From Acidimicrobiaceae bacterium (lineage in GTDB: Bacteria > Actinomycetota > Acidimicrobiia > Acidimicrobiales > Bog-793), in assembly GCA_027306715.1 (NCBI GenBank), contig DAHUZG010000020.1, positions 1 through 5,763 on the forward strand: DNA of 5,763 nt, read 5' to 3'. This document shows positions 1-5,224 of the stretch, one piece after another. The position numbers were made by a program, and so were the translations under genes. The notes beneath the pieces were generated by a model, which did not search any database, was not told where the DNA came from, and saw nothing but the letters and a program-made list of their open reading frames with translations. How positions within the stretch are numbered: position 1 is the stretch's first letter; each line of letters begins with the position of its first letter.

Positions 1-1
1 G

Positions 2-82
2 GTGCTCATGGGCGACGACGTCGAGGTCCGGCGCCGCTTCATCCAGACCCGGGCGCGCGACGTCCGGTTCCTCGACTTCTGA
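2..82 (+). CDS. gyrB: DNA gyrase subunit B, C-terminal end (partial)
   Basis: The window opens inside a reading frame that gives 26 residues beginning VLMGDDVEVRRRFI and ending DVRFLDF, closed by TGA at 80-82. The LMGD-x-VE-x-RR-x-FI pattern is the extreme C-terminus of GyrB, the end of its TOPRIM/C-terminal domain. The ending KDVRFLD(V/F) is typical of actinobacterial GyrB. GyrB is the ATPase subunit of DNA gyrase and pairs with GyrA as an A2B2 tetramer that introduces negative supercoils. The gene lies directly upstream of gyrA on the same strand with a 14-base gap, so the two are very probably one operon. The start and most of the protein lie outside the window. The call rests on a short tail, but the motif and the gyrA neighbour make it secure. 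Confidence 0.95.
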   Translation: MLMGDDVEVRRRFIQTRARDVRFLDF

Positions 83-85
83 TGC

Positions 86-91
86 GGGAGG
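86..91 (+). promoter_or_regulatory. Ribosome binding site of gyrA (GGGAGG)
   Basis: A strong purine-rich Shine-Dalgarno sequence, GGGAGG, sits 5 bases before the GTG at 97. It supports that GTG as the start. The ATG at 82-84, which overlaps the gyrB stop, is not usable because its frame hits TAG after four codons. Confidence 0.75.
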
Positions 92-96
92 CATAG

Positions 97-2583
97 GTGG
101 CTCCGCGCAGGCCGCTCGGCGACGACGGCACCGGCGGCTCGGGGAGCCCGTCGAGCCTGGCGGCGATCGAGCCGATCGAGATCCAGGACGAGATGGAGCG
201 CTCGTTCCTCGAGTACTCGATGTCGGTGATCATCTCGCGGGCGCTGCCCGACGTTCGCGACGGGTTGAAGCCCGTACACCGGCGGATCCTCTACTCGATG
301 TGGGACACGGGACGGCGCCCCGACCGCCCGCACGTGAAGTGCGCCACCGTCGTCGGCGACGTGATGGCTCGCTTCCACCCCCACGGCGACAGCGCCATCT
401 ACGACGCCCTTGCCCGGATGGTCCAGGACTTCAGCCTGCGCTACCCGCTCATCGACGGCCATGGCGAATTCGGCTCGCCGAGCCCGAACGACGGTCCGGC
501 GGCGATGCGCTACACCGAGTGCCGGCTGGCGCCGCTCGCACTGAGCCTGCTCGAGGGGATCGACGAGGAGACCGTCGACTTCGTCCCCAACTTCGACGCC
601 CAGGACGAGGAGCCGGTCGTGCTGCCGGCGCGCTTTCCCAACCTGCTCGTCAACGGCTCGCAGGGGATCGCCGTCGGGATGGCGACGAACATCCCTCCTC
701 ACAACCTCGCCGAGGTCATCGACGCCGCCCGTCACCTGCTCGAGAATCCCGAGGCGACCTCCGACGACCTGATGCAGTTCGTGAAAGGGCCGGACTTCCC
801 GACTGCGGCACAGATCCTCGGCCGTTCCGGCATCCTCGACGCCTACCGCACCGGCCGTGGCTCGGTGAAGCTGCGCGCCGTCGCCGAGATCGGCGACAGT
901 CGGACCGGGATGCCGCAGATCGTCGTCAGCGAGGTGCCGTACCAGACCTCGGTCGAGGTGATCGAGAAGCAGATCGCCGACGCCGTCCAGGCCGGTGACC
1001 TGACCGGCATCTCGAGCACCCAGAACGACTCAGCGGGGCGCTTCACGCGGCTCGTCATCACCTTGAAGCGCGACGCCAACGCCAACGTCGTGCTGAACAA
1101 CCTCTTCAAGCACACCCAGCTGCAGACGAGCTTCGGGATCCACATGCTGGCGCTCGTCGACGGGGTGCCGCGGCTCGTCAACCTGGCGCAGGCGCTCACC
1201 GCCTATCTCGCCCACCAGGTCGAGGTCGTCACGCGGCGCTCGGAGCACCGCCTGCGGAAGGCGCGCGCCCGGGCCCACATCGTCGAGGGGCTGCTCAAGG
1301 CGCTCGACATGCTCGACGCCGTGATCGCCACGATCCGCGCCTCGGCAGACCGTGGCGACGCGCGCGAGAACCTCATGGCCGAGCCGTTCTCGTTCTCCGA
1401 CGAGCAGGCCAACCACATCCTCGACATGACCCTCGGACGGCTCACCCGGCTCGGGCGAGCCGAGCTCGACGAGGAGATGGTTCGGTTGCGGGAGACGATC
1501 GGCGAGCTCGAGGCCATCCTCGGCGACCCCGGAGTCCTCCGTCAGCTGATCTCGAGCGAGCTGCAGGCGGTGCGCGACAAGTTCCCCGAGGGGCGGCGCA
1601 CGAAGATCGTGCACGACCCGGGTGACATCGGCACCGAGGATCTGATCGACGACGAGCCGCTCGTCGTCACCTTGACCCGCGCCGGCTACGTCAAGGCCGT
1701 CGCCGCCGACGCCTTCCGCACCCAGGCCCGAGGCGGGCGTGGTGTCCAGGGGGCGAGGCTGAAGGAGGAGGACCTCGTCGCCGAGGTGGTCCACACCACC
1801 GCCCACGCGCACCTGCTGCTGTTCTCCAACCGTGGCAAGGTGTACCGCCTGCGCGCCCACGAGGTGCCGATGAAGGAGCGCACGGCGCGTGGCACCCCGA
1901 TCGTCAACCTGCTGCCGCTCGACCCTGGCGAGACGATCCAAGAGATCGTCTCGACGCGCTCGTTCGACCCCGACCAGTACCTGCTCTTTGTGACCAGGTC
2001 GGGTCAGGTGAAGAAGACCGCCTTCTCCGAGTACGACAAGTCACGACGGGAAGGCTTCATCGCCATCCTGCTTCATTCCGGCGACGAGCTCGTTCGGGTG
2101 CTCGCTACGAGCGGCGCCGACGACGTCTTCATCGTCAGCCGTCAGGGGATGACGATCCGCTTCTCCGAGACCGACGTCCGGGCGATGGGTCGCAGCGCCG
2201 CAGGAGTGCGCGGGATGCGGCTGCGCACCGGCGACGAGGTCGTCGCCAGTGGCGTCACCCGCCCCGAGGTCGATCTGCTCATCGTCACCGACGCCGGCTA
2301 CGGCAAGCGGACCAAGCTCGACCACTTCGGCAGCCAGGCCCGTGGCGGCCAGGGCGTGCGTGGCATCAAGCTGACCCAGCGGCGCGGCTACGTCGTCGCC
2401 GCGCTCATGGTCACCCTCGAGGACGAGCTGCTGATCATCTCCTCGAACGGCGTCGTCATCCGCACCGCCGTGCGGGAGATCGCCGCTCAGGGCCGCGACG
2501 CCACCGGCGTGCGGGTGATGAACCTCGAGGAGGGGGCCGCCGTCGCCGCCGTGGCGGTCGTCACCTCGACCGAGGAGGACTAG
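97..2583 (+). CDS. gyrA: DNA gyrase subunit A, complete
   Basis: This 828-residue protein is the DNA-cleaving subunit of DNA gyrase, a type IIA topoisomerase. It breaks and rejoins both strands through a tyrosyl-DNA link and wraps DNA with its C-terminal domain. The N-terminal core starts near residue 24 (EPIEIQDEMERSFLEYSMSV). The winged-helix region carries HPHGDSAIYD, with Ser99 and Asp103 at the places of E. coli Ser83 and Asp87, so no classical quinolone-resistance substitution is visible there. Tyr139 in AAMRYTE is the catalytic tyrosine. The C-gate region ends near residue 500. The beta-pinwheel domain (about 520-828) carries a GyrA-box-like QARGGRG at 543-549 and a second QARGGQG at 747-753, as in actinobacterial GyrA. 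Length is normal (M. tuberculosis GyrA has 838 residues). There is no acidic C-terminal tail; the protein ends STEED. The GTG start is chosen for its close GGGAGG. An unusual one-residue insertion follows GEFGS around residues 127-134. Confidence 0.97.
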   Translation: MAPRRPLGDDGTGGSGSPSSLAAIEPIEIQDEMERSFLEYSMSVIISRALPDVRDGLKPVHRRILYSMWDTGRRPDRPHVKCATVVGDVMARFHPHGDSAIYDALARMVQDFSLRYPLIDGHGEFGSPSPNDGPAAMRYTECRLAPLALSLLEGIDEETVDFVPNFDAQDEEPVVLPARFPNLLVNGSQGIAVGMATNIPPHNLAEVIDAARHLLENPEATSDDLMQFVKGPDFPTAAQILGRSGILDAYRTGRGSVKLRAVAEIGDSRTGMPQIVVSEVPYQTSVEVIEKQIADAVQAGDLTGISSTQNDSAGRFTRLVITLKRDANANVVLNNLFKHTQLQTSFGIHMLALVDGVPRLVNLAQALTAYLAHQVEVVTRRSEHRLRKARARAHIVEGLLKALDMLDAVIATIRASADRGDARENLMAEPFSFSDEQANHILDMTLGRLTRLGRAELDEEMVRLRETIGELEAILGDPGVLRQLISSELQAVRDKFPEGRRTKIVHDPGDIGTEDLIDDEPLVVTLTRAGYVKAVAADAFRTQARGGRGVQGARLKEEDLVAEVVHTTAHAHLLLFSNRGKVYRLRAHEVPMKERTARGTPIVNLLPLDPGETIQEIVSTRSFDPDQYLLFVTRSGQVKKTAFSEYDKSRREGFIAILLHSGDELVRVLATSGADDVFIVSRQGMTIRFSETDVRAMGRSAAGVRGMRLRTGDEVVASGVTRPEVDLLIVTDAGYGKRTKLDHFGSQARGGQGVRGIKLTQRRGYVVAALMVTLEDELLIISSNGVVIRTAVREIAAQGRDATGVRVMNLEEGAAVAAVAVVTSTEED

Positions 2584-2590
2584 CGCCAGC

Positions 2591-2614
2591 GCTCGCGAGC
2601 CGCCCGCCGGCGGG
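2591..2614. repeat. Two adjacent perfect palindromes between gyrA and kdpD
   Basis: GCTCGCGAGC (2591-2600) and CCCGCCGGCGGG (2603-2614) are each perfectly self-complementary and lie 2 bases apart, just after the gyrA stop. Each could form a short GC-only hairpin (stems of about 4 bp) or act as a protein-binding dyad. The second contains the GGG of the GGGAGG Shine-Dalgarno before kdpD, so pairing would hide part of that site. No T-run follows, so this is not a canonical intrinsic terminator, and read-through from gyrA into kdpD is possible. Short GC palindromes are expected by chance in GC-rich DNA, so function is uncertain. Confidence 0.5.
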
Positions 2615-2617
2615 AGG
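2612..2617 (+). promoter_or_regulatory. Candidate ribosome binding site for kdpD (GGGAGG)
   Basis: GGGAGG is the best Shine-Dalgarno match before the kinase. It lies 14 bases from the ATG at 2632, which is long, and directly abuts an out-of-frame ATG at 2618. A weaker GAGAGA (2626-2631) lies 9 bases before the in-frame ATG at 2641. The true start among 2632, 2641, 2656 and 2671 is therefore not settled. Confidence 0.4.
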
Positions 2618-2631
2618 ATGTCGGCGAGAGA

Positions 2632-4251
2632 ATGTCGGCGATGCGCGACAGCGAGATGCGCGACAGCGAGATGCGAGACAACGAGGTCTTCCGCCGGGCG
2701 GCGGCCGGAGCGGTCGAGGCGATCGTCCTCGCGGCGGCGCTCTCGACGGCGATGCTCCCGCTGCGAAGCCACCTCAGCGTGGCGACGACAGCGCTCGTGC
2801 TCGTCGTCCCTGTCGTCCTCGCCGTCGCCCGCGGCGGCTTCTGGGCGGGGATCGCCGCCGCCGCGTGCGGGTTCTTCATCTACGACCTCGTCTTCATCCC
2901 GCCCTATTACACCCTCGACGTCGGGGCTGGCCAGAACTGGACCGCCCTCGGCGTCTATGCAGCCGTCACCGTGCTCGTGGCGCGCGTCGTGGCACGGGTC
3001 AACCGTGCCCGCGCCGAGGCGCAGCGGCGTGCGAGCGAGGTCCGACGCCTGTTCGACCTCTCCGAGCTGCTCGTGCGCCAATCTACGCCACAGCTGTCGG
3101 CCTCGGTCGTCCGTGCTCTGCAGCAGGCCTTCGGCCTCGAGGGCGCAGCGCTCGTACTGCCCCTCGACGGTCGCCTCACCGTGGTCGCCGAGACGGGCAG
3201 CCCGCTCAGCGAGAGCGAGCTGGCCAGGCTGGCGGCGACGACAGGTGAGCCGGTCCGGCTCGAAGGCGCGGATGTCGGGCGAAGCGGCGTGCAGACGGTG
3301 GCGCTCGTCGCCTCGGGCGAGGCGATCGGCCTGCTCGTGCTACAGGGACTGGCACCCGGCGCCCACCAGCACGAGCTGCTGCGGGCCTGCGCCAACCAGC
3401 TCGCGCTGGCACTCGAACGGGGCCAGCTGCACGAGCAGGCGATGCGCGCCGAGCTGCTCGAAGAGGTCGACCGCCTGCGCCGCTCACTCGTCGGCGCGGT
3501 GTCGCACGACCTCCGCACGCCGCTGGCGACGATCAAGCTGTCGGCGTCGGCCCTTCTTGATCCGGAGAGCTCCCTCTCGAGTGCCGAGGCGCGTGAGCTG
3601 ATCGGGCTCGTCGACCAGCAGGCCGACCGCCTCGACCGCCTTGTCGCCAACCTCCTTGACCTGACACGCATCCAGTCGGGCACTCTCGAGCTGCGGCGGG
3701 AGGTGGTCCCCGTCGAGGAGCTGGTCGAGGGCGCGATCGGCGTGCTCGGTTCGGGGATCGACCGGGGACGGTTGTCCTGCGTGCTCGAGGCGGCTCTGCC
3801 GCCCGTCGAGGTCGATCCGATCCTCGCCGGCCAGGTACTTGCCAACCTCATCGACAACGCGTTGCGCTACTCGCCCGAGCACAGCGATGTCGAGGTGGCG
3901 GCGAGGCTCGTGGTCGGCGGCGCGCCGGATCGTCCCAGCCCGGCTCTTGGCGGTCCGGAGAGTCTCGGTGCACAGAAGGCGACCGGTACGCGACCTCGGG
4001 CACGTGCTGGCGCGACTGTCGAGATCTCGGTCAGCGACCACGGCCCCGGCGTCAGCCTCGACGGGGCGCCCGGCATCTTCCAGCTTCTCAACCGCCGAGA
4101 GGCAGGCGGACGCGGCGGGCTCGGGCTCGCCATCGCCAAGGCCTTCGTCGAGGCGCACGGCGAGCAGATCCGGGTGAACGCCGCCGAGCACGGCGATGGC
4201 TCACGGTTTGCCTTCACCCTGCCCGCCGCCGCCACGGGGGCGGGGGACTAG
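2632..4251 (+). CDS. kdpD: Short KdpD-type sensor histidine kinase (lacks N-terminal KdpD/USP half)
   Basis: This 539-residue inner-membrane histidine kinase is the probable K+ sensor that phosphorylates KdpE, encoded next door. Residues 1-20 are a hydrophilic repeat tail. Four membrane spans follow at about 24-43, 49-66, 69-90 and 104-121, with the DUF4118 signature YDLVFIPPYYTL at 84-95. An arginine cluster after the last span (118-139: R118, R122, R125, R127, R132, R133, R138, R139) resembles the charged cluster of E. coli KdpD. A GAF-like region covers about 140-265. The HisKA domain has His292 in SHDLRTPL. The ATPase domain has the N-box NLIDNALRYSP (405-415), G1 SDHGPG (468-473) and G2 GLGLAIAKAF (496-505). 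Classical KdpD has about 890 residues; the whole N-terminal sensor/USP half is absent, as also occurs in other short KdpDs. A Pro/Gly/Arg-rich insertion occupies about 428-461. Start choice is uncertain because there are several in-frame ATGs. The stop lies 2 bases before the kdpE start, so the two genes are probably translationally coupled. Confidence 0.88.
   Translation: MSAMRDSEMRDSEMRDNEVFRRAAAGAVEAIVLAAALSTAMLPLRSHLSVATTALVLVVPVVLAVARGGFWAGIAAAACGFFIYDLVFIPPYYTLDVGAGQNWTALGVYAAVTVLVARVVARVNRARAEAQRRASEVRRLFDLSELLVRQSTPQLSASVVRALQQAFGLEGAALVLPLDGRLTVVAETGSPLSESELARLAATTGEPVRLEGADVGRSGVQTVALVASGEAIGLLVLQGLAPGAHQHELLRACANQLALALERGQLHEQAMRAELLEEVDRLRRSLVGAVSHDLRTPLATIKLSASALLDPESSLSSAEARELIGLVDQQADRLDRLVANLLDLTRIQSGTLELRREVVPVEELVEGAIGVLGSGIDRGRLSCVLEAALPPVEVDPILAGQVLANLIDNALRYSPEHSDVEVAARLVVGGAPDRPSPALGGPESLGAQKATGTRPRARAGATVEISVSDHGPGVSLDGAPGIFQLLNRREAGGRGGLGLAIAKAFVEAHGEQIRVNAAEHGDGSRFAFTLPAAATGAGD
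2641..2685 (+). repeat. Three 15-bp tandem repeats at the 5' end of kdpD
   Basis: The unit ATGCGCGACAGCGAG occurs at 2641-2655 and 2656-2670, with a diverged copy ATGCGAGACAACGAG at 2671-2685. In frame they encode MRDSE-MRDSE-MRDNE, just ahead of the first membrane span. Each unit begins with ATG and ends in a purine-rich GCGAG or ACGAG, so it could in principle supply its own start codon. Just upstream, a 10-bp direct repeat ATGTCGGCGA (2618-2627 and 2632-2641) duplicates the start context in a different frame. Confidence 0.85.
3913..4014 (+). other. Insertion in the ATP-binding domain of KdpD
   Basis: Between the strand after the N-box (VEVAARL) and the strand leading into G1 (ATVEISVSDHGPG), the kinase carries about 34 extra residues rich in Pro, Gly, Ala and Arg (about residues 428-461). 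Most KdpD and related kinases join these strands with only a short turn. The reading frame is intact on both sides and all catalytic boxes are kept, so this is probably a tolerated flexible surface loop rather than damage. Exact boundaries need an alignment. Confidence 0.55.
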
Positions 4252-4253
4252 CG

Positions 4254-4943
4254 GTGGCCCGCCTGCTCGTCGTCGACGACGACCGCGCGCTCCTGCGGGC
4301 GCTGCGAGTCGGTCTCTCGGCCAACGGTCACGAGGTCGCCGTGGCGGTGTCCGGGGTCGACGGGCTCGCGCAGGCGGCGCTGCGCCTGCCCGAGGTCGTC
4401 GTGCTCGACCTCGGCCTGCCCGATCTCGACGGCGTCGAGGTCTGTCGTCGGCTGCGGCAGTGGAGCGAGGTGCCGGTGATCGTCCTCTCGGCGACCGGGC
4501 TCGAGGACCGTAAGGTCGCCGCCCTCGACGGCGGCGCCGACGACTATGTCACCAAGCCGTTCGGGATGGCGGAGCTTGCCGCCCGCATCCGCGCCGCGCT
4601 GCGCCGGCCGCACGGCGCGGCCGAAGCGGGCGCGGCCGAAGCGGGCGAGGCCGTGCTCACCGTCGGGGCCCTCGAGCTCGACATCGTTCATCACCAGGGC
4701 GCGCTCGACGGCGCGGCGCTTGAGCTGACGGCGCGCGAGTTCGACGTCCTCACCTTCCTTGCCCGCCACAGCGGCAAGCTGTGCACGCACCGGATGATCC
4801 TCGAGCAGGTGTGGGGCGCGGGCTACGGCGAGGATGCCGACTCCTTGCGCGCCTACGTCTACCGGCTGCGGCGCAAGCTCGGCGCGCACTCGGGCATGCT
4901 GCGAACCTCGCCAGGGATCGGATACTCGCTGCTCGCCGACTGA
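4254..4943 (+). CDS. kdpE: KdpE-type response regulator (OmpR/PhoB family)
   Basis: This 229-residue cytoplasmic transcription factor is the expected phosphorylation partner of the upstream KdpD and activator of the kdpFABC genes downstream. The receiver domain (1-117) has the acidic pair in VVDDD (Asp8/Asp9), phospho-acceptor Asp52 in VLDLGLPD, Ser79 in VLSA and Lys101 in TKPF. A short Ala/Glu/Gly linker (121-133) leads to a winged-helix DNA-binding domain (about 134-228) with ELTAREFDVL, the recognition-helix region SLRAYVYRLRRKLG and the C-terminal hairpin GIGYSLL. Length matches E. coli KdpE (225). It starts at GTG, 2 bases after the kdpD stop, with a GGGGG run ending 7 bases upstream as a plausible Shine-Dalgarno. 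Family membership is certain. The specific KdpE name rests on the KdpD and kdpFA neighbours. Confidence 0.93.
   Translation: MARLLVVDDDRALLRALRVGLSANGHEVAVAVSGVDGLAQAALRLPEVVVLDLGLPDLDGVEVCRRLRQWSEVPVIVLSATGLEDRKVAALDGGADDYVTKPFGMAELAARIRAALRRPHGAAEAGAAEAGEAVLTVGALELDIVHHQGALDGAALELTAREFDVLTFLARHSGKLCTHRMILEQVWGAGYGEDADSLRAYVYRLRRKLGAHSGMLRTSPGIGYSLLAD
4617..4646 (+). repeat. 15-bp perfect tandem duplication in the kdpE linker
   Basis: GCGGCCGAAGCGGGC occurs twice back to back (4617-4631, 4632-4646). In frame it encodes AAEAG-AAEAG, lengthening the linker between the receiver and DNA-binding domains without breaking the frame. It looks like a recent in-frame slippage duplication in a region that tolerates length change. 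Confidence 0.8.
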
Positions 4944-4954
4944 CCCGGGCGACC

Positions 4955-5045
4955 CCGATCGCCGGCCCCGACCGCCGGTGCCGACCGCCGGTGCCGATCG
5001 CCGGTGCCGATCGCCGGTGCCGATCGCCGGTGCCGATCGCCGGCG
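4955..5045. repeat. Seven 13-bp tandem repeats between kdpE and the kdpFA genes
   Basis: The unit CCGAYCGCCGGTG is repeated head to tail without gaps at 4955, 4968, 4981, 4994, 5007, 5020 and 5033. Units 4-6 (4994-5032) are identical CCGATCGCCGGTG. Units 2 and 3 (4968-4993) are identical with C for T at position 5. The first (ending GGCC) and last (ending GGCG) are edge variants. Five units contain the palindrome CGATCG. The array starts 11 bases after the kdpE stop and ends about 20 bases before the GTTCACG repeats. Possible roles are iteron-like protein binding, hairpins in the transcript that insulate kdpE from kdpF, or a slippage-prone spacer. None is proved by the sequence. Confidence 0.9.
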
Positions 5046-5065
5046 ACGCCGTGGCGAGGCGGGGC

Positions 5066-5083
5066 GTTCACGAACTGTTCACG
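5066..5083 (+). promoter_or_regulatory. Candidate KdpE operator: GTTCACG-N4-GTTCACG direct repeat
   Basis: Two identical heptamers, GTTCACG at 5066-5072 and 5077-5083, are separated by AACT, giving an 11-bp period. Tandem 7-bp boxes with a 4-bp spacer, bound head to tail by a dimer, are the classical architecture for OmpR/PhoB-family regulators, and such a regulator (KdpE) is encoded just upstream. A third copy lies at 5109-5115. Position about 60-75 bases before the first small ORF fits activation of the kdp structural genes. The link to KdpE is inferred; the sequence differs from the T-rich E. coli KdpE site. Confidence 0.55.
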
Positions 5084-5106
5084 CCGTCTCTGATGGCGGT
5101 CATATC
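5078..5106 (+). promoter_or_regulatory. Possible promoter for the kdpF-kdpA operon
   Basis: TTCACG (5078-5083, 4 of 6 matches to TTGACA) and CATATC (5101-5106, 3 of 6 to TATAAT) are separated by 17 bp. The region around 5091-5106 is one of the least GC-rich stretches of the gap. The -35-like element overlaps the second GTTCACG box, as expected where an OmpR-family activator compensates for a weak -35. The matches are weak and the call is tentative. Confidence 0.3.
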
Positions 5107-5108
5107 GC

Positions 5109-5115
5109 GTTCACG
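5109..5115 (+). promoter_or_regulatory. Third GTTCACG box
   Basis: GTTCACG at 5109-5115 repeats the heptamer of 5066-5083 and shares ten bases (GTTCACGCCG) with the second copy, 32 bp away, roughly three helical turns. If the proposed promoter is right, it falls near the transcription start and could modulate rather than activate. Function is inferred only from repetition. Confidence 0.4.
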
Positions 5116-5140
5116 CCGCCGGGGGCAGGATCGCGCGGTG

Positions 5141-5224
5141 ATGGCCGACTGTCTTGCTGTGGCCGGGATCCTAGCGTTCGCGGCGGTGATGCTCGGCCTC
5201 ATCTGGCTCCTCGAACGCATATGA
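5141..5224 (+). CDS. 27-residue single-span membrane peptide upstream of kdpF
   Basis: This short frame begins MADCLAVAGIL and ends WLLERI. After a three-residue polar start it is one continuous hydrophobic segment (about residues 4-24), closed by a charged Glu-Arg pair. It has an in-frame GTG at 5138 as an alternative start and an AGGA at 5127-5130, 7-10 bases upstream. Its TGA overlaps the kdpF ATG (ATGA, 5221-5224), a strong sign of translational coupling and hence of a real gene. I do not recognise a named family. From memory, unverified, similar tiny peptides precede kdpF in other actinobacterial kdp operons. A plausible role is a small accessory or assembly peptide of the Kdp pump or a leader peptide that couples translation; both are inference. 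Confidence 0.6.
   Translation: MADCLAVAGILAFAAVMLGLIWLLERI

Noticed and set aside
349..405. Possible quinolone-resistance changes in GyrA
   Set aside because: The key positions read Ser99 and Asp103, the susceptible-type residues of E. coli GyrA.
1030..1941. Long antisense open frame (303 codons) opposite gyrA
   Set aside because: It lies wholly opposite a certain gyrA gene, its composition is the codon shadow of GC-rich sequence, and no recognisable domain is present.
2041..3081. Long antisense open frame (346 codons) across the gyrA-kdpD junction
   Set aside because: Its His/Asp/Gly/Arg-rich low-complexity translation is typical of a reverse-strand shadow in high-GC DNA. It crosses two well-supported genes.
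2618..3601. 327-codon + strand frame starting at the ATG right after GGGAGG
   Set aside because: The translation is Ser/Arg-rich with no domain, and it overlaps the kinase in another frame. The Shine-Dalgarno has no spacer to this ATG.
2955..3857. 300-codon antisense frame opposite kdpD
   Set aside because: A Ser/Arg/Thr-rich shadow of the kinase gene without any recognisable motif.
4955..5045. 13-bp repeats considered as a CRISPR array or plasmid-type iterons
   Set aside because: The units are contiguous with no unique spacers and are far too short for CRISPR. No replication initiator gene is nearby, so an origin is unsupported.
5046..5140. A c-di-AMP or other riboswitch upstream of kdpF
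   Set aside because: Fewer than 100 bases remain between the repeats and the first ORF, and I could not see a conserved riboswitch core.
4781..5224. 147-codon frame running from inside kdpE through the 13-bp repeats to the end of the small ORF
   Set aside because: Its first part overlaps kdpE out of frame and its middle is only the translated repeat array. Only the last 27 codons behave like a gene.
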